Shown here in pieces: positions 31,750 to 42,228 of a stretch of 64,000 nt of DNA (positions within the stretch are counted from its first letter, which is position 1; the number at the start of each line of letters is the position of its first letter). The DNA lies in NCBI GenBank assembly GCA_023014485.1, contig JAJOZX010005630.1, positions 67,001 through 131,000 of the forward strand, written 5' to 3'. The position numbers and the translations under genes were made by a program. The notes beneath the pieces were generated by a model, which had not been told where the DNA came from, did not search any database, and saw only the letters and a list, made by a program, of their open reading frames with translations. Source of the DNA: Bathynomus jamesi. Taxonomy: Eukaryota; Arthropoda; Malacostraca; Isopoda; Cirolanidae.

Positions 31750-33876
31750 TATATATATACCGGGTGTCCGAGAATTATCTGTACAAGTTTTGGCTGTTAT
31801 TAAAAGTCAACCATGAAGTGTAGAAATTCCAGTGTTGTCCCATTTTACAGAGAATCTCATTAAGTTTTTTCTGATACCAAGTTTTGACAAGTTTTTTAGA
31901 AATTCCAGTGTGTCCGAAAATTACACTAGGCAACAAAGATTTTGTTACAGAAGACCAAATAGGTGCTCCTAGCTAATTTCGGTATGCTGATTTCAAATCT
32001 ATAATTAGATTTTTTCTATCACGTCTAGATTTTGTGTAAAATGCAAATCACTTTTAGTAAAATTTTCTATCACGTCCAGATTTTGGTTTTAATCGGCTTA
32101 ATGCCAGTAATATGAAACTTGCTTTTCAAGGTTAAAGCAATTTTTTTTGCCAACTATATACAAATTCGAACAATTTTGATAAATAAAATTTATCCCGAGT
32201 TGGCAACACTGAGTCAAGAGCATTAGTAATGGGCAACGGCCCAACGGTCAGTCGCTACGTGACAGTCAAGCAGAACGGTTGTTGAAGCTCTCTGCTGATG
32301 AGCAAGTGACAGGTTGTGGTGACTTGTGTGTTTTTATAGCATTTGTTTTGTACTACGGTGTGTATTTCTTTTTATTTTGCACATCGTAATAATTACTTTC
32401 TACGTTTTTTCAGATATTGTATGGTAATTAAAAATGGCATCAAATAGACGTGCTTGTGTAAATCACCCAGACAACTTCTGCTTTGTCTGTGGACAATATA
32501 CACCTAAGCCACAACGTAGAAACATAACAACAAAGATTAAACTTGCCTACAAGTGTTATTTTGACTAAGTTAGGAGACCAACAGAGGGACTGGGCACCAC
32601 ATATTTGCTGTGCACAGTGCAATGCAATGTTAATAGCTTGGATGAATGGTAAAAGAAAAGCTATGCCATTCTCAGTCCCCATGGTTTGGCGTGAGCCGAA
32701 AAATCACTTCAATGATTGTTATTTTTGTTTGACAAAGATTGCTGGTTTCACAAAGAAAAACAAATCAAAGATCACGTATAGTCCAGGCAATCTAGAGCAA
32801 AAATAGCTTCAACCTGGGCAAAATTGCTTCAGAAGCTTTCTAAACTGTTTCCAGCTCAGGAACCATTGCAGAATAACATATCCAAAATCCGACAAAATTG
32901 GACCAGGGGAACACCCCCAAAAATGAAATTCAAAATGGCGGACTGGCAGTTTCCTACGAAATACAATAAATTTTAATTTCGCTTTGTAGAGAGAGTTATG
33001 ACGTTTTTCTTGATCAGTAAAATGTTTTAAAACACATTTTCGTTTCTAAATTAACCTATATGACACTAAAAATTGTATTAGGCGGCTAGTATTAAACTAT
33101 GACGTCACGTAATGTAAATAAAATATACTGTATGGAGTGTATGTGAGAATGGACATTGCTACATCTTTATAAACTTATATTATATACAACTCTTTAATTC
33201 CTACTACCCACTATCAAATCTGCGTATTTGTGCTTGGCATTTTCTTTAAAACTGTTATTATGTACTCCTTTTAAATACTGCAACACAGTTTATTAATTTG
33301 TGTTTTCTGTTTCAGACTGACTCGGTGTACGGCTGACTCGGTGTGCGTCCGCCTTCAAGAATGCAGACCCCTGAAGATTTGTGCGTGATTTGTAAGGAGA
33401 AATTGGACAGCGGACAGGAAGTGGTTCACATCTCGCAAAAAGGAGCAGATGGTATAAATGCATCCAGCCGCAGCCGTGGAAGCGATGTTGTTGCAACAGC
33501 TGGAATAAGTGTTCACGTTGTATGTAGGAAAAGGTTTACGGATAAAAAGACCATTGAAATAAAGAAGCGACAGACCGCAGCCGAGGCAATACCAAGGAAA
33601 AGTGCTCGTTTTCATGAATACGCATTTTCCAGTGCTACTCACTGTTTGTTTTGTGATACCTTTGTGGACTTTTTTTCCAAACACAAACCAAAATCAGAGC
33701 ATGTCAAAATAAGAACTACAGAGTTCTCCGAAACCATAAAAAGGTGCTGTGAAAGCCGCTGCGATGAATGGTCGTTTAATGTAAAAGGCCGTCTGGAGTA
33801 TTATCTTCGTGATCTTCCTGCTGCAGATTGTGTCTACCATCACACCTGCAGCGTAAATTTTCGAAGTGGAAAAAAC

Positions 33877-34861
33877 CAGTGGTGGGCACCGTTAACCAAA
33901 AAGTTAACTTCGTTAACCGCTAATCGGTTAACCAAAAAGTTAACTTCGTTAACCGTTAATCCGTTAATTCGTTAAACATGTAACGGAAGTTACCGATAAA
34001 CCGTTAACGTTAACTTTTATTATAAAAAAAATGAAAAACACAATATATAAATAATTTAATTCTCCCTCTTCTTCTCGTTCTCCATTTTGTCCATGAGATG
34101 CATGTTGCCCTTCATGAAAATTAGCATATCAAAGTTTTCATCAGACAGGGATGATCTCTTGGCCCTCAGGATGTCCTTGCCCATAGAGAACAAACGCTCC
34201 ACTGCAGCACTGGAGGGGATGGCTGTGTTGAACTTGATGAACAAGTCCACCAACACTTGCTCACCCAAGAAGGCAGCATCTGTCAGCAAGTCCTTGGAGT
34301 TGGTCTCCAGCCAGGTCTTGACCAAGTTCTGGGCCTTGCCCTTGAGTGACCTGTGGCTTCTGCTGCTCTCTTTTGTCTGGCTGACAGCACTGAAGAAGTC
34401 ATCCTCCTCCTCCTCCTCGTTGTTGCTGCCTCCACTGTTGCTGCCCACTTCGTTGGACTGCTGCTTCATGGCCTCCTCGACTGTACCCTCCATGCTTTTC
34501 CTCACCCTGGCGACCTTGGTGTTGTCATACTTGTCCAACCAGATGAGGCGAAACCTGGGATGGAAGGCAGCAGCCAGCTGGCATTCGTCATCCTCCAGGA
34601 GGGGCCCAAACCTTTTGTCGATTCCTATTAACAGTGGCGGATTAATTGCGCACCTGCTCAGCACTGAAAATAATAGAAACTTTTAAACGTTTATTTATGA
34701 ATTTTTTGGGTTAACGGACTTGAGTTAACGGAAGTTAAATGTAACGGAAGTTAATTAGTCCGATAATGATTTTCAAAATTAACTTAAAAGTTAAATCGTT
34801 AACGAAAAAGTTAACTTCGTTAATTAACGATTAACGGATTAACGGTTTGTGCCCAGCTTTG
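33877..34861 (-). mobile_element. hAT element (985 bp) with 8-bp target duplication
   Basis: The ends are CAGTGGTGGGCACCGTTAAC and GTGCCCAGCTTTG, flanked by GAAAAAAC at 33869-33876 and 34862-34869, the 8-bp duplication typical of hAT. Both subterminal regions are built from repeated GTTAAC/TTAACG words. Removing the element and one duplication restores the reading frame of the host gene through 'FRSGKNIPRAYS'. It carries only the C-terminal part of a transposase, so it is non-autonomous. Confidence 0.92.
34056..34664 (-). CDS. hAT transposase C-terminal fragment
   Basis: 202-codon open frame. The first part reads 'LLEDDECQLAAAFHPRFRL', typical of the region before the dimerisation domain. 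A long acidic Ser/Glu stretch follows, then the dimerisation block 'FNTAIPSSAAVERLFSMGKD' and 'SLSDENFDMLIFMKGN'. The catalytic aspartates upstream are missing. The ATG chosen is merely the first in the frame; similarity could begin before it. Confidence 0.8.
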   Translation of the reverse strand: MLSRCAINPPLLIGIDKRFGPLLEDDECQLAAAFHPRFRLIWLDKYDNTKVARVRKSMEGTVEEAMKQQSNEVGSNSGGSNNEEEEEDDFFSAVSQTKESSRSHRSLKGKAQNLVKTWLETNSKDLLTDAAFLGEQVLVDLFIKFNTAIPSSAAVERLFSMGKDILRAKRSSLSDENFDMLIFMKGNMHLMDKMENEKKREN

Positions 34862-37800
34862 GAAAAAACATTCCTCGCGCATACTCCTCCGACGACCATG
34901 ATTCGAAGAAAGGGAGACCAACTAATGAAGAGCAACACCAAGCATTCCTTCAGACCTGTGCTTACCTGGAAGAGAATGATGATGAACAACTGTTGATTGG
35001 AGACCTAATTTCCAAAATGGAGGAATATCTTCAAGGAAGTCAGAGCTCTGTCTACGAACGCAGGCACATGAAGAGAAAGCTTTTAGAACGTTACGGAGAC
35101 AAGATCATAATATCAGGTGAAAGTGGGAAGGCAGATGTAGTAACACTACGAGACAGCTAATGAAATTCTTATAGATTATCACAAAAAGTCGAAAGAATGT
35201 GATATAGATATAGAGCTACAGAAGATTTACCTAGTAGAAGCTGCTGCAAAAATAATCAGAAGTGATATCAAGTCTGTCGACTCGCCTAGAAAAGATGTGT
35301 ATCCATCTCCAAATGACATCACTGCAGAAAGTGCTCTTGATTACATTCCCAACAGTCTGAAATTGCTATTATCAAAAGCATTTGCGGGACAGGATGCTTC
35401 AAGAAAAATAGGTGCAATTGGGCAGAGCATTATGCAAGCAACCCGTCCTAGAGGATTACTATGTCCACTACAGATCGGTTTGTCGGTTCAGCTACACCAC
35501 AACTTTAGGTCAAGGTACCTTATTGACGTTCTCCATCAGCTGGGTTACTGTTCGTCGTATGCAGAAGTAACAAGATTCGAAAGAAACGCGGCGCTGGCAA
35601 GTGGGTCTGGCTCTTTTACTGTTGATGAAAACACTGCAGTCCTTCTAGCAGCAGATAACGTCGATCATGATGTCTGCACTTTGGATGGGAAGAATACCTT
35701 TCATGGAATGGGTATGATTGCCGCAATAACTCCGAAGATCAAGATCCACCCTTCTATTCACAGGCGTAATGTTGGTGACAATGACATTAAGAAGATTGCA
35801 ACCGTTGACATTAGGGAATATAGACACGCGAGAAGCATGTTGAGGGACATCTCATTCCGCGAACTTCCAGTACCCACTGCCACCATAAGTCGACTTAGTC
35901 TTCTCTGGCAGATATCTTCAGCAGAAAGATCAGGTCCAAGTTGGTCCGGAACAATGCAGGCAATTCACGGTGGATCAAGTGTCTCACATCCAGGTGTGGC
36001 GTCGATCACGTTCCTTCCCATCATAGATATGTCGCCAACTGACATGACCTGCATATTTTCGACATTACTATATTTGAGCAAGATAGCACGCGATCAAAAA
36101 GTCCCATGCATTATTACCTTTGATCAGCCTTTGTTCTGGAAAGCTTCCCAAATCATCAATGAACAGAGAGACCTGCAGGACATTGTTTTAATGCTGGGAT
36201 CATTTCACACTCTGATGAATCTTTTGGGAGCAGTCGGTACTCTTATGAATGATTCAGGATTGTCTGAAGTATTTCAAGAAATATACGGACCAAATGCCGT
36301 GCAACACATGATGTCTGGAAAAGCTGTTTCAAGAGCGATACGTGGTCATATGATAGTAGATGCAGCTCTTAGTACCTTACTAGTCGCAGACGTTTTCCCT
36401 CGTAATGAAGATGGAACTCCTCATGACCTCCATAAGGAAGCTTGTGACCTGCTCGACGATGTTATGACCGCCAAACAATCAGTTGAGGATGTGGAATCTT
36501 CGAATGCATTGTCTCAGATTGCTACCACTTTGGATGCGAAGAAAATTGACCTACAATCTACTTTGCAAACAAGTCAACTCAGGTTGGAATATCAGCGAAT
36601 GATCAACATTGCACGTTCCTTGATAACAGCAGACAGAACCGGCTCGTGGGATTTGCACTTGCAAGCTATGCTGGAGACCATCCCCATAATTGCAGCAGCC
36701 GGACATCACAATTACCTGAAATCGATATACCTGTACCTGCAGAAAATGTTAAGTTTGCCTTCTGAAAATCCAGCCGTTAACAAAATGTTCCAGGAAGGTA
36801 AGTTTGTGGTAAGAAGAAGCGACAGATTATGGGCCGGACTCGGCACAGACCTGGTGATAGAACAAGTACTAATGCGTTCCCTGAAAAGCAGAGGCGGACT
36901 GACACGCGGAAGTGGATTTACAGACATCCAAAGGACAACGTGGCTCTTTTCTATGCCTCTGTGTTCCACTTATAACTTAGCAATGCAGGAATACACCAGA
37001 GTTTTGTTGGAAAGTAGTGAACAGCACAAGGAAATGAGGGGAAGTAGACAAATCAGGGACAGTAATGACATGAAGAAAGTACTTGAACGTCTGGAATCCT
37101 TATCCCCATTCCATTCTACCTCGGGTCTCTGCAACATTGTAACAGGGCTAACTGCTGATCCTGGAGTTAACGTTCATCAATTGCATTCAGTCGGTACGAA
37201 CATTGTCGTAAAAATGATTGGGAAACAAGCCTTTACATATTCTGCCAAAAGATCTGACAAAGTGAAAACACTAGGATCTGCTTCTGCCGTTGTGATCACT
37301 GATGCTTCAGATATAGAAGTAGATCCTGCACTACTGTTTCAGAGAATGATGACTGTTGCCACTGGCGGAGACATGAATCTTGAAGATGTCATGTGTTACG
37401 AACTGTGTGCATATCCTCCTGCATTGTTCGAATCACGAAGTATCTTGAGGAAACCCGATAAGTCTCAGCTAGCTCATGCAATAATCAAATACACTGACAC
37501 TTTACGCATGGAAGAAGTTCAAGAAATTCAGTGCACAGACCAGTACGTATTGGATGGTGGATCTCTACTACATCGTGTTTCCTGGCGTCAAGATGAAACA
37601 TATGACAGCATCGCCAACTCATATGCCGATTTCACTCTGAAAACATATGGAAAAGCAATCATTGTTTTTGATGGCTACAGCAGCTCTCCTACGATCAAGG
37701 ACATGACCCACAGAAGACGCAGCACCAAGACAAGCAGAAATGTGAATCTCAGTCCAAGCATGAAGTTTGTTGGCAGAAGGAACACTTCTTGGCTAATGAA

Positions 37801-40800
37801 AACAACAAGCAAGCATTCATTTCCCTCGTAGGTGAGATGTTGAAGAAGCACGGGTGTACTGTTCACAACGCAGATGGGGATGCTGATGTGGACATCGTTC
37901 GTGCAGCAGTTTCCTCATCAGAAAATGCAACTACAACAGTAATAGGGGAAGACACCGACTTGCTGATTCTCCTTCTGTACCATGCCAAGGACAGTGGTTT
38001 CAAGTTGTACTATCGCAGCGATATAAGACGGGGACCATCTCCTAATCTGTGTATGATATTCTCAGCATTCAATCATTGTTAGGCAATGACATCTGCAAGT
38101 ATCTCCTGTTTGTGCATGCTTTCACGGGCTGTGATAGCACATCCAGAATTTTTTCGATCGGTAAAGCCAAAGCATTCGACACACTGATGAAGGTGGCTGA
38201 ACTCCGTTCAGTTGCAAATACATTCTGTTCTGATTGTTGCCAACACTCTGACATTGAAGCCGCTGGAAGAAAGGCAATGCTTCTGTTGTATGGCTGCAAA
38301 ACACTTGAATCCACTAACGCACTACGTCATCGAATGTTAGTTGAAAAGGTAGCTACAGCTAAATCTTTTGTTACACCCGAACGTTTGCCACCTACCGATG
38401 TGTCCACAAAGTACCACAGCTTTCGCACATACTTTCAAATACTAATCTGGAAGTCTACAGAAGAGAAGATCGATGCAGAACAGTGGGGTTGATATGTAAA
38501 GAATAATTCCTACTACCCTACAGCCTGCGACAAGCCACCAGCTCCAAATTATCTACTCAACATGATCCGCTGCTCCTGCAAGACGAAATGTGCTACTTCA
38601 AGATGTGGATGCAAGCGTAATGGAATGCCCTGTTCAGCCGCTTGTGGCGAGTGCCAAATCAGTGGTTGCGATAACAACCCAAGTACCGGTAATCTATCCG
38701 ATGATAGTGATGAAGAGGATTAATTTCTGTATGTTTGTGACCAGGTATCACTTCTTCTGTAATGAACATAACTTGAAACTGGGAAAAAAATAATTGTTGT
38801 ATTATTGATTATAAAAATCTGTAAAAAGCTATATAACATTATATTTGCATAATAACTGGTTGTGTTGTATATTGTTGAATTATTTAAAACATTACAACTG
38901 AAAGAAAAAGCATCAAATGTATCTCTATAAATAAAAGCGTAAATTATATATATTTTTTTTTCGTAGGAAACATCCAGTCCGCCATTTTGAATTTCATTTT
39001 TGGGGGTGTTCCCGGGGTCCAATTTTGTCGGATTTTGGATATGTTATTCGGCAATGGTTCCTGAGCTGGAAACAGTTTAGAAAGCTTCTGAAGCAATTTT
39101 GCCCAGGTCTAACTACAAATTGCCTGGACTAGTACCCAAACTGCGAATCAGCAATGAAACCAGTACCACATGATGAAACAAATCCACCACCAGTTCCACC
39201 AGCAACGATAACAGACAGCAGTTCATCTGAAGATTCTGCTAGTGATATAGAAACAGGGAAAGATGGCATATATGTTCCAGATGCAAATATTTCCCCACAT
39301 TTGTTAAGTCAAGCGGAGTTAAATGACTTAGTGAGCGATTTGGAATTACCAAAAGAAAAGGCAGAGTTGCTTGGTTCAAGACTTCAAGAATTTAATCTTC
39401 TCCAACCAAACACCAAAGTTTCCCATTTCCGCCATCGCCATTTGCAGTTTTCATCATTCTACTTACAGGAAGAAAACGTTTGTTTCTGCCACGATATCAG
39501 TGGTCTGATGCAAGGGATTGGCTGTCGCTATGATCCAAAAGAATGGAGACTGTTCATTGACTCTAGTAAAGCTAGCCTTAAAGCTGTATTACTGCACAAC
39601 GGCAATGAAAAACCTTCAATACCTGTAGCACATGCCACTGGCCTTAATGAGACTTATGAATCGATGAAACTGCTGCTAAGACTCATCAAATATAAGGACC
39701 ACACATGGAATATTTGTGGCGACCTTAAAGTTGTATCATTACTTCTTGGGTTACAGTTGGGCTACACAAAGCATATGTGCTTTTTGTGTCTATGGAACAG
39801 CAGAGATGACAAGAACCACTACAAAAAACATGATTGGCCATCTAGAACTGAACATGTTGTTGGTAAATACAATGTGAAACACCCAGCACTTATTGACCCT
39901 CAGAAAGTACATCTTCCACCACTTCACATTAAACTTGGCCTTATGAAAAATTTCATGAAGGGTATGGATCATCAAGGTAGTGGTTTCCAATATTTAAAGG
40001 ATAAATTCAAAGGAATATTGACAGATGCTAAGCTAGAAGCTGGAGTTTTCACTGGACCACAGATCCGCAGTGTCATCCACGACTCATCGTTTCCATCTAA
40101 CCTAAATGAGAATGGACTAGGAGCATGGACATCTTTCGTTGAAGTTGTCAAAAATTTTCTTGGAAAACCACAAAGCTGAAAAACCACCGTAAACTCGTAG
40201 AAAACATGCTTAAATCTTATGAAATAATGGGATGCAGAATGTCTTTGAAAATTCATTTTTTACATTCTCATCTTGACTTCTTCCCGGCCAACCTTGGGGC
40301 TGTAAGTGACGAGCATGGTGAGCGCTTCCACCAACAGATCTCAGTTATGGAAAACAGATACCAAGGTAATTTCAACCCAAATATGATGGGAGATTATTGT
40401 TGGTTCCTGCAGAAGGAGAGCTCGTCATCCTACAAGCGACAAAGGAAGAGGACACACCAAAGTTTCACTTAAGAACAGGAATTTGCCTTTCAGTAGTAAC
40501 AACAAAATACTAACGCGCTTTGGGTGATGGTTGGGCGCAGGGGTGGTAACTCCGCCAGCGGAATTCCGCTGTCTGTCTTAAGCCAGAATAAAAGAGGAAA
40601 GACATCCCTGTTCACTAATTATTTAAGTATGCTTAACATAAAACGTGGCACGGAAAAGTAGCTTAGACGGCTTTCGTAATAGAAGCGGGTGAGAAAAAAA
40701 ATGAAAAATAGGGGTTTTCGGTTACACAAAATCTGGACGTGATAGAGAAATTTTGATATCAGATCTGAAATCAGCATCAGCGCTTTAGTAGGAATCAGTA

Positions 40801-41273
40801 GTTCACGTGTCTGTAACAAAAAAAAAGTTGAAATTTGTTGCCTAGTGTTATCTGTACAATTTCATCTTTTAATAAATTCTTGATAACACACGTAAAATTC
40901 TTAAACAAGATTATTTAGAATCTGTATTTTCAGAAGTTTCTTTTATTAAAGTAACGTTGTTACAAACATTCGATATGTGCACCATCAGTGATTCGCAAAA
41001 CATCCAATCGATAATCCAAATGTTGCCATGTACGCTGCAGCATATCCACATCAATTCGCTCAATAGCAGCTGTGATTCTTGCTTTTAAATCATCAATGTC
41101 TGTCACCCGCGTACAAAAAAGAAAAAACTTGTCAAAACTTGTTATCAGAAAAAACTTAATGAGTTTCTCTGTAAAACTGGACAAACTGGAATTTCTACAC
41201 TTCATGGTTGACTTTTAATAACAGCCAAAAATTGTACAGATAATTCTCGGACACCCGGTATATATGCTCCGGT

Positions 41274-41314
41274 TAGGTCAATTGTACGCCCTTGATGATT
41301 GGTTAGGTTAAGTC
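41274..41314 (+). repeat. copy of the 28.7 kb repeat end
   Basis: TAGGTCAATTGTACGCCCTT and the following 20 bp match 28727-28768 with two or three differences. It lies inside the 10.9 kb block, whereas the other copy lies outside it. Confidence 0.7.
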
Positions 41315-41474
41315 TTTGTACTGAACACATTTATGTCAAATTTAAATGTCATTTGCGTCACGTCTAGTCGCTCAGTTTTCTCACTTGCTCAAATTGTTCG
41401 GTTTGCGCTCAATGCGTGAAGTCGATCAAAGTGCACTCGCTCAATTTTTACTCGTTCAGTTTGTGCTCAATACG

Positions 41475-41650
41475 CGAAGTCGCTCGATGTGCACTCGCTC
41501 GATGTGCACTCGCTCGATGTGCACTCGCTCGATGTGCACTCGCTCGATGTGCACTCGCTCGATGTGCACTCGCTCGATGTGCACTCGCTCGATGTGCACT
41601 CGCTCGATGTGCACTCGCTCGATGTGCACTCGCTCGATGTGCACTCGCTC
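41475..41650 (+). repeat. 15-bp tandem repeat (CTCGCTCGATGTGCA), about 12 units
   Basis: Nearly perfect 15-bp units. All six frames stay open, because 15 is a multiple of three and no unit contains a stop, so the apparent proteins (for example repeated RSMCT) are artefacts. The array forms the right-hand inner edge of the 10.9 kb block, and its sequence is related to that block's left end. Confidence 0.95.
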
Positions 41651-41663
41651 AATCGTCTGACCA

Positions 41664-42228
41664 TGCATCCGTTGGCAGTGATACTTTCGAATCTTTTAGA
41701 GGCTCAAGAATTTTGAACACTTTCTCTGAAACAAAGTCATAGATATCGTTGCACACAAGATCAGTGTAGAACTGACGCTGTTTCACTTTATACTGTGGAG
41801 CTGTTTCAGCCATGAGTCTCATGAAACGTACAGTAAGTCCTCAAAGTGGCTGAATGGCAAGTCATCCATTATTATCATTTCATCTATGCGATAGTCCAAT
41901 GAGTTTGATTTGGAATGATTTGCATCCCAAATTTTTACTTTTCCAAAGCAACTTTCAATCGTCTGATTCTTTTCTTTAACTGCACACTTCATTTCCTGTA
42001 GGGGTGTAAGAGAGACTTTTGATTAATTTTTCTTCTTTGATTGTTAATCAGCTTCATTTTCACTAGATATCACTTTTTATATTCCTTCTTGTGCATTGAA
42101 CACAGATGGTTTTTAAGTTAGTGGTACTCCTTCCCTTTCGTGAATAGTTCTTATTACATATGACACTTCCCTACATCGTTTGACATTCTCGAGAAGTACT
42201 TCCACACTGCACTCGTAGATCGCTCCAT
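41664..42228 (-). pseudogene. BED-type hAT transposase, N-terminal third (split gene)
   Basis: On the minus strand the start at 42228 opens 'MERSTSAVWKYFSRM'. A BED zinc finger follows with Cys-x2-Cys (CHMCNKNYS) and a His-x4-His-type end (THLCSMHKKEY), typical of ZBED/hAT proteins that bind transposon ends. A region with 'TDLVCNDIYDFVSEKVF' and 'SLPTDAWSD' then leads straight to the insertion point. Two stops or shifts lie at 42050-42120 and one near 41820. The rest of the gene is at 29665-30754. Confidence 0.75.

Larger units (their letters stand above)
33361..38723 (+). pseudogene. long gene of the unclassified transposon: Cys-rich N-terminus, PIN-like part, C-terminal CXC domain
   Basis: The ATG at 33361 begins MQTPEDLCVICKEKL. 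N-terminal Cys/His pairs (CVICKEKL, 'ATHCLFCDTFV' and 'CVYHHTCSVNF') suggest zinc binding. The middle is an 844-residue open frame (35297-37831) with no motif I can name. A segment follows with 'GEDTDLLILLLYHA' and 'FVHAFTGCDSTS', which resembles PIN-like nuclease cores. The end has a tesmin/TSO1-like CXC pattern (CSCKTKCATSRCGCKRNGMP) with an acidic tail, stop at 38721-38723. Breaks: hAT insertion at 33877, shifts near 35150, 37800 and 38050, and one TGA at 38490 where a Trp codon is expected. About 1,450 residues in all. Similar proteins occur as uncharacterised repeats in invertebrate genomes; whether it is a transposase is unknown. Confidence 0.68.
32779..39131 (+). mobile_element. unclassified TIR transposon (6353 bp) with 3-bp target duplication
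   Basis: Inverted repeats of about 170-185 bp (32779-32962 and 38964-39131) start TAGTCCAGGCAAT and stay about 90% alike throughout. The duplication is GTA (32776-32778 and 39132-39134), and its excision restores the reading frame of the interrupted gene exactly. It carries a single long gene (33361-38723) whose product is not one of the transposases I know by motif. It is about 5.36 kb without the hAT inserted in it. Confidence 0.85.
32434..40475 (+). pseudogene. transposon gene of the CACTA-ended element, widespread uncharacterised arthropod family
   Basis: The exonic parts are 32434-32778 and 39132-40475. I recognise the protein as a family common in arthropod genomes and usually called uncharacterised. 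It has an N-terminal Cys-rich part (NHPDNFCFVCG, HICCAQC, 'VPMVWREPKNHF' and CYFC), an acidic linker, and a large C-terminal part with 'EWRLFIDSSKASLK', 'LQLGYTKHMCFLCLW', 'LPPLHIKLGLMKNFMKG' and 'DEHGERFHQQ'. Its position between CACTA ends makes it the candidate transposase; a catalytic triad is not proven. Frame changes occur near 32540 and 40180. The 6.35 kb insertion interrupts it at a Thr-Tyr codon pair, and removal plus one GTA restores the frame. Confidence 0.72.
31924..40847 (+). mobile_element. CACTA-ended DNA transposon, itself interrupted
   Basis: The ends are CACTAGGCAACAAA (left) and its reverse complement TTTGTTGCCTAGTG (right), flanked by TTA on both sides. The CACTA terminus with a 3-bp duplication matches the EnSpm/CACTA (CMC) class. 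Subterminal matches continue for about 120 bp (for example TATCACGTCTAGATTTTGTG against its inverted partner near 40720). The empty site can be read in the sequence: flanks plus one TTA give GTCCGAAAATTATCTGTACA, which matches the mariner terminus GTCCGAGAATTATCTGTACA. It carries one long gene and is about 2.57 kb without its own insert. Confidence 0.8.
31760..41258 (-). mobile_element. mariner-like element C (572 bp) interrupted by a CACTA-type element
   Basis: Inverted repeats of about 140 bp (31760-31899 and 41119-41258) start CCGGGTGTCCGAGAATTATC and are flanked by TA. Without the 8.9 kb insertion at 31924-40847 the element would be about 572 bp. The right part (41205-40960, minus strand) encodes the end of a transposase: 'DIDDLKARITAAIERIDVDM' and 'TDGAHIE'. 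Confidence 0.8.
30764..41654. mobile_element. 10.9 kb composite insertion with 9-bp target duplication
   Basis: The block is flanked by GTCTGACCA at 30755-30763 and 41655-41663. Removing the block and one copy joins the two halves of a hAT transposase gene in frame. The left end (TTTAGCGAGTACAAATTGAG) and the reverse complement of the right end (TTGAGCGAGTGCACATCGAG) are similar, so the carrier has weak terminal repeats. A 9-bp duplication would fit MULE-type elements, but no MULE transposase is seen. The carrier's own DNA is only a few hundred bp at each side; the rest is later insertions. Confidence 0.7.

Noticed and set aside
34087..34686. 199-codon plus-strand frame opposite the hAT fragment
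   Set aside because: It is a shadow of the minus-strand hAT dimerisation domain, which has clear family motifs.
31760..41258. Treating the whole 9.5 kb between the mariner repeats as one giant mariner
   Set aside because: The CACTA ends, TTA duplication and restored mariner sequence at 31921-31924/40847-40850 show that 8.9 kb of it is a later insertion.
41346..41742. Repetitive open frames on both strands (RSMCT, RCALA, HSLDV repeats)
   Set aside because: They are by-products of a 15-bp tandem repeat that contains no stop codon in any frame; no start context or non-repeat domain supports a protein.
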